From positions 124,001 to 188,000 of the forward strand of contig NZ_LSSW01000021.1 of the NCBI RefSeq assembly GCF_001567565.1: a stretch of 64,000 nucleotides of DNA, in the 5' to 3' direction. The position numbers and the translations under genes were made by a program. Positions 56,181 to 64,000 of this stretch are shown here, in pieces (the first letter of the stretch is position 1; the number at the start of each line of letters is the position of its first letter). The DNA comes from Ectopseudomonas composti (GTDB taxonomy: Bacteria; Pseudomonadota; Gammaproteobacteria; Pseudomonadales; Pseudomonadaceae). The notes beneath the pieces were generated by a model. The model searched no databases, was not told the DNA's origin, and worked only from the letters and a program-made list of their open reading frames with translations.

Positions 56181-57677
56181 TTACTTCATCGTCGGCATGG
56201 AGAAGGAAACGCTCTCACGCACCCCGGCCGACGGCCAGCGCTGAGTCACGGTCTTGCGCTTGGTGTAGAAGCGCACGGCATCCGGGCCGTAGGCGTGCAG
56301 GTCACCGAACAGCGAACGCTTCCAGCCGCCGAAGCTGTGATAGGCCACCGGCACCGGCAGCGGTACGTTGATGCCGACCATGCCGACCTTGATGTTGTCG
56401 GAGAAGTAACGAGCCGCTTCGCCATCACGGGTGAAGATGCAGGTACCGTTGCCGTATTCGTGAGCATCGATCAGGTCCATCGCGGCCTGCATGCTGTCTA
56501 CCCGCACCACCTGCAGTACCGGACCAAAGATCTCTTCCTTGTAGCTGAGCATCTCCGGGCTCACTCGGTCGATCAGCGTACCGCCAACGAAGAAGCCGTT
56601 TTCGTAGCCCGCGACCTGCGGCTTGCGACCGTCGACCACGATGGTCGCACCCTGCTCTTCGGCACTATTGATGTAGCCAACGACCTTCTGTTGATGGGCC
56701 TTGGTAATCACCGGGCCGAAATCGTTGCTCTTGTCCGAGTAGGCACCGACTTTCAGCGACTGCATGGCGGCCTGCATCTTCTCGATCAGCGCGTCAGCCG
56801 CGGCATCGCCCACTGCAACGGCAACGGACAGCGCCATGCAGCGCTCGCCGGAGGAGCCGAAGGCCGCGCCCAGCAGCTGATTGACGGCGTTGTCCATGTC
56901 CGCATCGGGCATCACGATGGCGTGGTTCTTGGCGCCACCCAGTGCCTGGCAGCGCTTGCCGTTGGCATTGGCGGTCTTGTAGATGTACTCGGCGATCGGC
57001 GTCGAGCCGACGAAGCTGACAGCCTGGATGCGCTCGTCGCGCAGCAGCACGTCGACCGCTTCCTTGTCGCCGTTGACCACGTTCATCACACCCTTGGGCA
57101 GCCCGGCTTCATGCAGCAGTTGTGCAATGAACAGGGTGGAGCTGGGGTCACGCTCGGACGGTTTGAGGATAAAGCAGTTACCGCAGACGATGGCCATCGG
57201 GAACATCCACAGCGGTACCATCGCCGGGAAGTTGAACGGGGTGATCCCGGCCACCACGCCCAGCGGCTGGAACTCGCTCCAGGAGTCGATGTTCGGGCCG
57301 ACGTTCTTGCTGTGCTCGCCCTTGAGCAGCTCGGGAGCACCGCAGGCGTACTCGACGTTCTCGATGCCGCGCTGCAGTTCACCCAGCGCGTCGTGGGCAA
57401 TCTTGCCGTGTTCTTCGCCGATCATCTGAGCAATGCGCTCGGCGTTCTGCTCCAGCAGTTCCTTGAAGCGGAACATGACCCGTGCGCGCTTGATCGGTGG
57501 CGTGTTGCGCCACTCGGGGAAGGCGGCTTCGGCGGCAGCGATGGCCTGCTCGACGGTCGCGGCCGAAGCCAGCGCCACTTGCTTGCTGACTTCACCGGTG
57601 GAGGGGTTGTACACGTCCTGCAGGCGAGCAGCGTCGCTGACGATCTGGCCGTTGATCAGGTGTCCTACTGTGCTCAT
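56181..57677 (-). CDS. dddC: DddC: methylmalonate-semialdehyde-dehydrogenase-like enzyme
   Basis: A 498-residue CoA-acylating aldehyde dehydrogenase. The catalytic cysteine is in Gly-Ser-Ser-Gly-Glu-Arg-Cys-Met-Ala at about 286, with Phe-Asn-Phe-Pro-Ala-Met-Val-Pro-Leu-Trp and Leu-Lys-Pro-Ser-Glu-Arg-Asp-Pro upstream. By sequence alone it reads as MmsA. The lack of mmsB and its place after dddD, dddT and dddB point to DddC, which oxidises malonate semialdehyde to acetyl-CoA in DMSP breakdown. ATG at 57677 has GGAG eight bases ahead. It is the last gene of the ddd operon. Confidence 0.88.
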   Translation of the reverse strand: MSTVGHLINGQIVSDAARLQDVYNPSTGEVSKQVALASAATVEQAIAAAEAAFPEWRNTPPIKRARVMFRFKELLEQNAERIAQMIGEEHGKIAHDALGELQRGIENVEYACGAPELLKGEHSKNVGPNIDSWSEFQPLGVVAGITPFNFPAMVPLWMFPMAIVCGNCFILKPSERDPSSTLFIAQLLHEAGLPKGVMNVVNGDKEAVDVLLRDERIQAVSFVGSTPIAEYIYKTANANGKRCQALGGAKNHAIVMPDADMDNAVNQLLGAAFGSSGERCMALSVAVAVGDAAADALIEKMQAAMQSLKVGAYSDKSNDFGPVITKAHQQKVVGYINSAEEQGATIVVDGRKPQVAGYENGFFVGGTLIDRVSPEMLSYKEEIFGPVLQVVRVDSMQAAMDLIDAHEYGNGTCIFTRDGEAARYFSDNIKVGMVGINVPLPVPVAYHSFGGWKRSLFGDLHAYGPDAVRFYTKRKTVTQRWPSAGVRESVSFSMPTMK

Positions 57678-57743
57678 GGGGCGACTCCTAGAAAATGGGC
57701 GGCAGGGCAAAGGGGCCGCTGCCTGTATGTTGAAAAGAACGGG

Positions 57744-58901
57744 TTACCAAAGGCTGCTGTAGAGCTCGACCATTTGCTCGACGGTCGGCACACGCGGGTT
57801 GTTGCCCGGCGAGCCGGAGGCGAGCGCCTGTTGCGCCATGGTCGGCATCAGCTCGAAGAAACGTTCGCGGTCGATGCCGAACTGCGCCGGTGTCGGCACC
57901 TTAAGCTCGTCATTGAGGGCCTGCAGTTCGCTGAGCAGCTTGGCGTTGGCCTGCTCGGTGCTGTCCTGTTCGCTGGCGACCCCCATGGCCCGCGCGCAGT
58001 CGGCGTAGCGTTCGGCAGCGGCAGGGATGGAGAAAGCCGTCACGCAGGGCAGCAGCATGGCGTTGGACAGGCCATGAGGCACATGGAAGAAAGCCCCGAT
58101 CGGACGGCTCATGCCATGCACCAGCGCCACCGAGGCACTGGAGAAAGCGACGCCAGCGAGCGTCGAGCCCAGCATCATGGCCTCGCGCGCTTCCTTATCG
58201 GAACCGTCGTGGTAGACCCGGCGCAGATTCGGGCCGATCAGGCGCATGGCGGCCAGGGCCTGGCTGTCGCTATAGAGGTTGGCCTTCTGGCTGACGTACG
58301 CCTCGATGGCGTGAGTCAGGGCATCGAGACCGGTGTCGGCCGTCACACGCGCCGGCAGGCTGAGGGTCAGGCTGTAGTCGACCAGCGCCGCGACGGGCAT
58401 GAAGCCGATGCCGACGCAGAGCATTTTCTCGTCGTTCTGCTCGTCGGTGATGATGGTGAAGCGGGTCACCTCCGAGCCGGTTCCGGCGGTGGTCGGCACC
58501 GCGATGATCGGCAGACCGGTCTCGGTGACGTTACGCGGGAACTTGTAGTCGCGCATTTGCCCGCCCAGCTTGGCCAGGATGCCAATGGCCTTGGCGCTGT
58601 CGATTGGGCTGCCACCACCCAGGGCGATGATGCTGTCGTAATCGCCGGCGCGTGCCATGTCCACGCCGGCCTGGATCGACGCGACCGTCGGCTCGGGAAC
58701 GGTGTCAGCGAAGATGTCCGCCTTGAGCCCGCTGGTGGCCAGGGTGTCCTGGATACGCGTTGCGTAGCCGAGCTGAACCATCATCTTGTCGGTAATCAGC
58801 AGCGGGCGTGAACAGCCAAGACTGCTCAGCACGTTCGGGATGGCCTCGCTGGCACCGGCACCTAGCTGCATGATGCGGGGCAGTATCACTTGATTGGTCA
58901 T
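57744..58901 (-). CDS. dddB: DddB: iron-containing alcohol dehydrogenase
   Basis: A 385-residue NAD-linked group III alcohol dehydrogenase. Gly-Gly-Gly-Ser-Pro-Ile-Asp-Ser-Ala-Lys is the nucleotide site; metal ligands appear in Asp-Ala-Leu-Thr-His-Ala-Ile-Glu-Ala-Tyr and His-Gly-Met-Ser-Arg-Pro-Ile-Gly-Ala-Phe-Phe-His-Val-Pro-His-Gly. GGAG is five bases before the ATG. In ddd clusters DddB oxidises 3-hydroxypropionate to malonate semialdehyde. It lies 66 bases before dddC and 115 after dddT. Confidence 0.88.
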   Translation of the reverse strand: MTNQVILPRIMQLGAGASEAIPNVLSSLGCSRPLLITDKMMVQLGYATRIQDTLATSGLKADIFADTVPEPTVASIQAGVDMARAGDYDSIIALGGGSPIDSAKAIGILAKLGGQMRDYKFPRNVTETGLPIIAVPTTAGTGSEVTRFTIITDEQNDEKMLCVGIGFMPVAALVDYSLTLSLPARVTADTGLDALTHAIEAYVSQKANLYSDSQALAAMRLIGPNLRRVYHDGSDKEAREAMMLGSTLAGVAFSSASVALVHGMSRPIGAFFHVPHGLSNAMLLPCVTAFSIPAAAERYADCARAMGVASEQDSTEQANAKLLSELQALNDELKVPTPAQFGIDRERFFELMPTMAQQALASGSPGNNPRVPTVEQMVELYSSLW

Positions 58902-59016
58902 GTGCACTCCACGTTGGGTGGGCATGAGAGGACCTCGAGGAAGCCGCGAGGCCATCCCATGCGTTGTCGAAGAAATGGTTGGCGCTGCCCGGGTATCGAA
59001 GCCGCCCGGCAGGTAG

Positions 59017-60663
59017 CTATTGGTTGGAATTCATCGGTGCCGCTGGGTTGGGAGCTGCACCATAGGCATAGCCAGGACTTTCAACGGCCGCCCCCGGCTG
59101 GCTGGAAGGCGCCGCACCATCTACGGTGAGCATCGGCGAACCCAGACGTTTGCCAAAGTCCTGCTCGAGCATGCGCAACAGCGACCAGGCGAGGATGCCC
59201 AGCACCGGAATCAATGGCAGCGCCACGATAATGGTGGAGGTCTGCACCGCCTTGAGCCCGCCCACCTTGATCAGGCCGATGCCAACGACGGCCAGCAGCA
59301 GCGCCCAGGTGATGCGAATCCAGCGACGTGGCTCCTCATAACCGGACAGCTCACGCGAAGTGACCGAAGCCAGCACGTACGCAGCCGAGTCCAGGGTGGT
59401 GGCGAGGAAGATGAAGCACAGCAGGACGAAGGTGATGATGACCAGATTCGCCATCGGCATGGTCTTCAGGATCGCCAGCACGGTCGCCGGAATACCTTGC
59501 TGATTGAGAATGGCGCTAACGTCCAGAACCCCAGAGAGCTGCAGGTCGAGGGCATAGCCACCCCACACGGCGAAGAACACCCAGCAACCCAGGCTGCCCC
59601 AGATCAGCTCGGCGAACACCAGCTCGCGGATGGTACGACCCCGGGAAATACGCGCGACGAACAGCCCCATCATCGGTGCATAGGCGATCCACCAGGCCCA
59701 GTAGAAGATGGTCCAGTCCTGGGGAAAGCTGCCTTTGGCGATCGGATCGGTCCACAGGCTCATCTGCACGAAGTTGTTGATCATCAGGCCGACGCTGTTG
59801 GACCAGCCGTTGATGATGAACAGGGTCGGACCAATGGCCAGGACAAACAGCAGCAGCAATACCGCCAGATAGACGTTGATGTCGCTGAGGATCTTGATGC
59901 CTTTGCTCAGGCCGAACCACACGCTCATGCCGAACAGCGCGGTCCACAGACCTAGAATCAGCATGTCGAAGGCGAACGAGGGTTGCAGGCCGAGTACGTC
60001 CGAAGACATGGTCGAAACCAGCGGTACGGCCAGGCCCAGCGAGGTACCGACGCCACCGACGATGCCGAACACCACCACGGTATCGAGCAGGATCCCCAGC
60101 CAGCCGTTGGCCTTGTCACCCAGCAGTCCGCGCGCGGCGACCGAAAGGCGAACACCCGGCTGACGACGCACGTACATCGAGTAGGCGATCGGAATCGCCG
60201 GCAGGCAGTAGAAGGCCCAGGGCGTCAGGCCCCAGTGGAACTGCCCATAGGCCAGCGCCCACTCGGCAGCCTCCTTGCCGTGCGCGGCGAGACCGCGGGG
60301 CGGGCCATCGTAGTAGTAGATCGGCTCGACCCAGGCCCAGTTGGCGATGGCGATACCGATGCCGCCGCAGAAAATCATGGCGACCCAACTGAAGTAGGAA
60401 AACTCCGGGAGATCCTCGGCACGACCGAGACGAACATTGCCGTAGCGCCCCAGGGCAAGCCACAGCAGAAAAACCACGGTGCCAAGACCCGCGAACAGAT
60501 AGAGCCAACCGAAATTGCCGGTGGCGAAGTTGAACAGCTGCTTGATGATCAGATTGCCGGACTCAGGAAACAGAGCCAGGGGAATGGTGACGCCGAGAAT
60601 GACCGCTATAGAGGGCCAGAACACTCGCCCGTCCAGGGCAGAGCCGTGATTGATGTTGCTCAT
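59017..60663 (-). CDS. dddT: DddT: BCCT-family DMSP/betaine transporter
   Basis: A 548-residue, 12-helix transporter. The BCCT motif Gly-Gly-Ile-Gly-Ile-Ala-Ile-Ala-Asn-Trp-Ala-Trp-Val-Glu-Pro and Ala-Trp-Trp-Ile-Ala-Tyr-Ala-Pro are present. A soluble C-terminal tail of about 45 residues is rich in Pro, Gly, Ala and Ser. GAGG stands eight bases before the ATG. BCCT proteins carry betaines, and DddT of Marinomonas and Pseudomonas ddd clusters imports DMSP; the neighbouring dddD makes that substrate most likely here. Confidence 0.9.
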   Translation of the reverse strand: MSNINHGSALDGRVFWPSIAVILGVTIPLALFPESGNLIIKQLFNFATGNFGWLYLFAGLGTVVFLLWLALGRYGNVRLGRAEDLPEFSYFSWVAMIFCGGIGIAIANWAWVEPIYYYDGPPRGLAAHGKEAAEWALAYGQFHWGLTPWAFYCLPAIPIAYSMYVRRQPGVRLSVAARGLLGDKANGWLGILLDTVVVFGIVGGVGTSLGLAVPLVSTMSSDVLGLQPSFAFDMLILGLWTALFGMSVWFGLSKGIKILSDINVYLAVLLLLFVLAIGPTLFIINGWSNSVGLMINNFVQMSLWTDPIAKGSFPQDWTIFYWAWWIAYAPMMGLFVARISRGRTIRELVFAELIWGSLGCWVFFAVWGGYALDLQLSGVLDVSAILNQQGIPATVLAILKTMPMANLVIITFVLLCFIFLATTLDSAAYVLASVTSRELSGYEEPRRWIRITWALLLAVVGIGLIKVGGLKAVQTSTIIVALPLIPVLGILAWSLLRMLEQDFGKRLGSPMLTVDGAAPSSQPGAAVESPGYAYGAAPNPAAPMNSNQ

Positions 60664-60756
60664 CGCTAAATCCTCTTATGGGCTGGCTACAGCGGCTGGC
60701 TTGGAAAGCCGCGTGAGCCGTAATGCGCGGAAACGTGTGGCGGGTTATCCGTCGTA

Positions 60757-60834
60757 TCACTCAGCGCGAAAGCGCTGCCGGTTAAAGAGCTGGCGATGAA
60801 CATCGGGTGTGGCTTTTTTGTATTTGTTATTCAT
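60757..60834 (-). CDS. Possible 25-residue peptide between dddD and dddT
   Basis: An ATG at 60834 opens a Lys/Arg-rich frame (Met-Asn-Asn-Lys-Tyr-Lys-Lys-Ala-Thr, ending Arg-Phe-Arg-Ala-Glu). The SD is poor (GAGA at nine bases). It lies in the 256-base gap between dddD and dddT. It may be chance; no other feature explains the gap. Confidence 0.2.
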   Translation of the reverse strand: MNNKYKKATPDVHRQLFNRQRFRAE

Positions 60835-60919
60835 GGTGCGTCTCATAAGGTCGCTTCAGGGGGAATCGCCCCGCAATGCCTGGCAGAGGCATGTCGGGGC
60901 GACGGCTGACACCGGGCGG

Positions 60920-63415
60920 TTAGCTCGGCAGATACTCCTCACTCCAGCTTTCGCTGATGCTGTTGCCCTCGATCAGCGCGTCGATCTGAGCTTGGCTGTA
61001 GCCGAACTCCTGCAGTACGCGGCGGGTCGAGGCGCCGAACTTCTCGGCCGGCGGCAGGGCACGAATCGGGGCACAGCGCGGACGGATCGCATAGGGATCC
61101 AGCTGCGTGACGCAATGACCACTCGGGTGATCGGCGTAGACGCTGAACGAATAGCTGCCGTTGTCGGTGCCGGGACGGCCGTCAGCCGGACGGCTGTAGC
61201 GCTGACGCAGGCTGTCGAGATTGTCCGGCGCCACTGCGGCGACCCCGGCAGCGTGCAGGCGCTGCTGCCAGGTGGCGGCCGTTTCCGAGGCCAATGCCTG
61301 GCTGAGGAAGGCAGCTCGGTCGGCAGCGGCGCTGATGCCAGCCAGACCAGATACATGCTCCAGACTCGCCAATTCCTGCTCACTGCTGTCCAGATACAAC
61401 CAGTGGTCAGCGGTCTGGTAGAAACGCGACAGGTCGCTGTAGCCGACGGCATCGCGGCCGGAGGGCTCATTGAAGGGATCCCTGCCGGCATAGTCGAAGC
61501 AGAACGGAATCTGCACCAGGTTGCCCAGCGACGCCAGGGAGGTGCGGGCGCGGCTGACCTCACCGGTTGCCGCTTTGCGGTACAGCGCGGCAGCGACCCC
61601 CAGGGCGGCGGCAAAGCCGCACATCACGTCGATGGTGCCGACGTGGGCGTGCTCTTCCGGCGTTTCCATACCGCCGCCGAAACGCAGCATGATGCCGGTG
61701 GTGGCCTGGATCAGGTCGTCATAGCCCAGATAGTCGGTGCGAGGGCCACGACGCGGGCCGCCGAAGCAGTCCAGCTGGCAGAAGATCACGCCCGGATTCA
61801 CTGCCTGCAGGCTGGCCTCGTCGAGGCCCAGAGGCGCCAGTTGGCGATCCGGCGCGTTCATCACGATGACGTCTACCGAGCGCACCAGGGTGTTGAACAC
61901 CTCGCGGCCATCGGCCTTGTTCAGGTCGACCAGAATGCTCTTCTTGCCGCGCGCCGAGGACATGCCGAAAACCACAGTGTTCCACGGGTCGTAGTTGGGG
62001 TTGGCCGGGTCGAGTTTGATCACATCCGCGCCGAAACGGCCGAGGAACGAAGCCGAGTGCGGCCCCGCGATCACGTTGGTCAGATCGAGAACACGCACGC
62101 CTTCTAGCCAGCCAGCGGCTTTTGCGGACGGAGCCGGCAGCGCTGGCGAGGCGCACTCGGCCAGCGTGGCGAGGGCTTCTTTGACACTCACCGTACGCCG
62201 CGGGCTGGGTGTCAGCATCAGGGCGGCGCTGTCTTCCAGCCAGGTGATCGCACCCGGCTGCTTCATCTTGCCGTATTGCGGATCATCGACTTCGACCACC
62301 AGGCCGGCGGTGTTGGCATGCTCATCATGCAGCCATTCCTGCGTGGAGCGATGCGGCGCACCAGGGAACTGGCCTTCGCCGAAAATCTTCTCCCATTCGG
62401 CGGCGGTCTTGGTGAGGAACACCTCTTTCATGCGCGCCGAAATACGCTGGGCCCAATGCGCCGGCAGCGGATAGACGCCCAGCGACGCGTCGCCCTCCCA
62501 CTGCTCCAGCGGCAGATAGGGGTCGTCGACCTTGGGCAGGCCGGCCGCCAGCATTTCCTCATACAGCCCCATGGCCTGCAGGCAACGCTTGGCGTGGGAA
62601 CGGTGCGAGGGGCAAACCGCGTAGAACTTGCGGCCATCGGCGCATTCGTAAGTGCGGTAGAACGGGTCGAGATATTCCTGCAGATCCTCGTAGCTGAGGT
62701 TCATCGGCAGGTTCTCGGCGCGACGGCGCTCGATTTCCTTCTCGCGCAGCGTCTTGTAGCGCAGCGGATAACCGTCGATCTTGATCGAGTTGTACGACAG
62801 CCCCTCCATCACGGCGGAAGCCAGCGGCACCTCGATTTCATCGCCCAGGCCACTGCGCTGCCGCGCTTGCAGGGCCAGCACCACGGCCGACACGGCCAGC
62901 ATGGTGCCGTAGGACGAAGCCAGCGGCAGCGGCGAGAAGCTCGGGTTGATCCCCATCAGCACGCGGTTCTGGCCCATGTCGGTGAACACCCCAGATGCCG
63001 AGGCGATGATCGACTCGAAGGCGCGCCAGTCGCGGCGCAACTCATCGTTGCTGGCAAAGCCGGGAATGGACAGGGTGATCAGCTCGGGGCGCTGACGGCG
63101 CAGTTCAGCGAAATCCAGGCCCAGGCGCTGCATGACGCCCGGACGGAAGTTCTCGATCACGATGTCGGCACTGGCGATCAGCGCCTTGGCATCTTGCAGA
63201 CCTTGGGCAGATTTGAGGTCAAGTTGCAGGCAGTGCTTGTTCCGGTTGAGCACGGCGTTGGCCGGGCTGTCCCACAATGGACCGCTGGGGGGATCGATAT
63301 GGATGACCGTGGCGCCGAGGTCCGCGAGGATCATGGCCACGGCTGGCCCGGCGATGTACTGACCGAAGTCGATAACCTTGACGCCGTTGAGGGGTAGTTG
63401 ACTGAGCTGTCCCAT
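60920..63415 (-). CDS. dddD: DddD: DMSP CoA-transferase/lyase (tandem class III CoA-transferase domains)
   Basis: An 831-residue protein with two CaiB/BaiF domains. Domain 1 starts Val-Lys-Val-Ile-Asp-Phe-Gly-Gln-Tyr-Ile-Ala-Gly-Pro; domain 2 starts at about 438 with Val-Arg-Val-Leu-Asp-Leu-Thr-Asn-Val-Ile-Ala-Gly-Pro. The catalytic aspartate is Asp596 in Val-Gly-Thr-Ile-Asp-Val-Met, close to the Asp602 reported for Marinomonas DddD; the matching site of domain 1 is Ser168 (Leu-Ala-Ser-Ser-Tyr-Gly), so domain 1 lacks it. DddD uses acetyl-CoA and DMSP to yield DMS and 3-hydroxypropionyl-CoA. The order dddR-D-T-B-C matches known ddd clusters. Confidence 0.93.
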   Translation of the reverse strand: MGQLSQLPLNGVKVIDFGQYIAGPAVAMILADLGATVIHIDPPSGPLWDSPANAVLNRNKHCLQLDLKSAQGLQDAKALIASADIVIENFRPGVMQRLGLDFAELRRQRPELITLSIPGFASNDELRRDWRAFESIIASASGVFTDMGQNRVLMGINPSFSPLPLASSYGTMLAVSAVVLALQARQRSGLGDEIEVPLASAVMEGLSYNSIKIDGYPLRYKTLREKEIERRRAENLPMNLSYEDLQEYLDPFYRTYECADGRKFYAVCPSHRSHAKRCLQAMGLYEEMLAAGLPKVDDPYLPLEQWEGDASLGVYPLPAHWAQRISARMKEVFLTKTAAEWEKIFGEGQFPGAPHRSTQEWLHDEHANTAGLVVEVDDPQYGKMKQPGAITWLEDSAALMLTPSPRRTVSVKEALATLAECASPALPAPSAKAAGWLEGVRVLDLTNVIAGPHSASFLGRFGADVIKLDPANPNYDPWNTVVFGMSSARGKKSILVDLNKADGREVFNTLVRSVDVIVMNAPDRQLAPLGLDEASLQAVNPGVIFCQLDCFGGPRRGPRTDYLGYDDLIQATTGIMLRFGGGMETPEEHAHVGTIDVMCGFAAALGVAAALYRKAATGEVSRARTSLASLGNLVQIPFCFDYAGRDPFNEPSGRDAVGYSDLSRFYQTADHWLYLDSSEQELASLEHVSGLAGISAAADRAAFLSQALASETAATWQQRLHAAGVAAVAPDNLDSLRQRYSRPADGRPGTDNGSYSFSVYADHPSGHCVTQLDPYAIRPRCAPIRALPPAEKFGASTRRVLQEFGYSQAQIDALIEGNSISESWSEEYLPS

Positions 63416-63562
63416 GATTCACCATCGCTTACAAGACCCGCTGCAATACGGGCTTTTGTTGTTGTGAGTAATCGTCGGTACACCTGGCCCCTGCCTTGCC
63501 TCGGGGTTTGGAGACGACTTGGGGCGCTACTTTGGGAAAAATGGGGGAAGGCGAAAAGCAAT

Positions 63563-63592
63563 AAAAAAAAACCCTATGACATGGTTTTTTTT
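63563..63592 (-). terminator. Bidirectional hairpin between dddR and dddD
   Basis: AAAAAAAACC and GGTTTTTTTT form a 10-bp stem with a nine-base loop. On the leftward strand it gives GG followed by nine T residues, a good terminator for dddR. It lies 150 bases upstream of dddD, so a dddD promoter must start after it or the hairpin attenuates read-through. Confidence 0.65.
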
Positions 63593-63600
63593 ATGGCTGA

Positions 63601-63614
63601 ATAAGTCTGCTTAT
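63601..63614. promoter_or_regulatory. LysR-type box upstream of dddD
   Basis: ATAAGTCTGCTTAT is a perfect ATAAG-N4-CTTAT dyad with the T-N11-A spacing of LysR-family sites. It is 186 bases upstream of dddD and 112 bases after the dddR stop. DddR is the likely binder. The rest of the gap 63416-63725 contains the hairpin at 63563-63592 and no further motif I trust. Confidence 0.5.
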
Positions 63615-63725
63615 GGATAGACAGGCTTCGACGTCCGGCTCCCTGGCAGGAACCGGCGCGAGTACGGCAAGGAATGAAACTGGGGCAGGCCCAACCGGCA
63701 GGGCCTCTGAGACCAAAGCTGGAAC

Positions 63726-64000
63726 TCAGTTCTCGGGCTGCCCGGCCTGAGCCTGGGCAACCAGCCAGGTGATAAAGGCCACGGCCTGGGGGTTGGCCGT
63801 GGCAAGAGGGGAATACACCAGGTAGAAGGCCTCCTGGGTGGTGAAGCGCTGCTCGAAGGGTGCGATCAGGGCCCCCTGATAGAGCATATGCTCGACCAGG
63901 GAAGAACGCGCCAGGGCCACTCCCTGGCCCAGCTCCGCCATCCTCAACGCCGAGATCAGGGTATCGAACTGCAGCCCCTGGGATGAATCCACGCGGTCTG
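63726..64000 (-). CDS. dddR: DddR: LysR-family regulator, C-terminal part
   Basis: About 91 C-terminal residues; the gene continues past the window. Gly-Gln-Gly-Val-Ala-Leu-Ala-Arg-Ser-Ser-Leu-Val-Glu, Leu-Ile-Ala-Pro-Phe and Tyr-Leu-Val-Tyr-Ser fit the end of the co-inducer domain of GcvA-like LysR regulators. The DNA-binding domain is not visible. Position and orientation upstream of dddD match dddR of other ddd clusters, where it activates dddD in response to DMSP. Confidence 0.8.
   Translation of the reverse strand, partial: DRVDSSQGLQFDTLISALRMAELGQGVALARSSLVEHMLYQGALIAPFEQRFTTQEAFYLVYSPLATANPQAVAFITWLVAQAQAGQPEN

Noticed and set aside
56181..57677. Annotation as valine-pathway MmsA
   Set aside because: Sequence alone allows it, but no mmsB or valine genes are adjacent and the ddd context is complete.

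Overview
The window looks like chromosomal DNA of a Pseudomonas-type gammaproteobacterium. The evidence is high GC, Shine-Dalgarno-led genes in tight ATGA or GTGA overlaps, many REP palindromes of the GGAGCGGCTTCAGCCGCGA type, and gene order typical of that genus around the aerobic cobalamin genes. I see no rRNA, tRNA, CRISPR array, insertion sequence or phage. The species cannot be fixed from sequence alone.

Layout, left to right. (1) 1-0.9 kb: start of a probable TonB receptor behind a Fur-like box, then a secreted DUF3617 protein. (2) 0.9-8.4 kb: a TAXI-type TRAP transporter (binding protein, fused permease, DUF1850 protein) behind a sigma-54 promoter, next to a DctB/DctD-like two-component system. 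(3) 8.4-11.7 kb: a CFA-synthase-family methyltransferase and a bufABC (hvf) copper-bufferin RiPP cluster. (4) 11.8-18.1 kb: TonB receptor plus FecCD/BtuCDF-type ABC importer, preceded by a Zur-like operator and a cobalamin riboswitch, then a thioredoxin-like [2Fe-2S] ferredoxin. (5) 18.2-21.4 kb: a DctA symporter with two GntR-family regulators and matching operators.

(6) 21.4-28.4 kb: divergent cobalamin genes, cobL-cobK leftward and cobG-cobH-cobI-cobJ rightward, with a second cobalamin riboswitch ahead of cobG. (7) 28.5-36.7 kb: AraC and GlxA regulators, two LysE exporters, a VOC protein, an MHS-type MFS transporter, an AhpD-like protein and a second TonB receptor. (8) 36.8-39.5 kb: a small accessory patch with an AT-richer HNH gene and an AbiEi/AbiEii toxin-antitoxin pair lying between two copies of the 3' end of cobF. 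(9) 39.3-50.2 kb: the second cobalamin block, cobW-cobN, ABC-F and a chelatase ATPase that appears to frameshift into a VWA subunit, then cobF, with cobE-cobM divergent and a third cobalamin riboswitch upstream of cobW.

(10) 50.2-54.1 kb: an EptA-like phosphoethanolamine transferase bracketed by two related direct repeats rich in DnaA-box-like words, and a ParD-like/methionine aminopeptidase pair. (11) 54.1-64.0 kb: a chemoreceptor and a ddd cluster for dimethylsulfoniopropionate (DMSP) breakdown, dddR(partial)-dddD-dddT-dddB-dddC, all leftward.

The cobalamin blocks together cover most of the aerobic corrin-ring pathway from precorrin-2 to cobalt insertion (CobI, G, J, M, F, K, L, H, CobN with ChlI/ChlD, CobW, CobE). 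The ddd cluster should import DMSP (DddT), convert it through DddD to dimethyl sulfide and a C3 compound, and oxidise the C3 product through DddB and DddC. The strongest items for follow-up are the dnaX-like frameshift signal, the cobalamin-riboswitch/Zur-like tandem leader, the cobF-end duplication around the toxin-antitoxin pair, and the ddd cluster with its neighbouring chemoreceptor.
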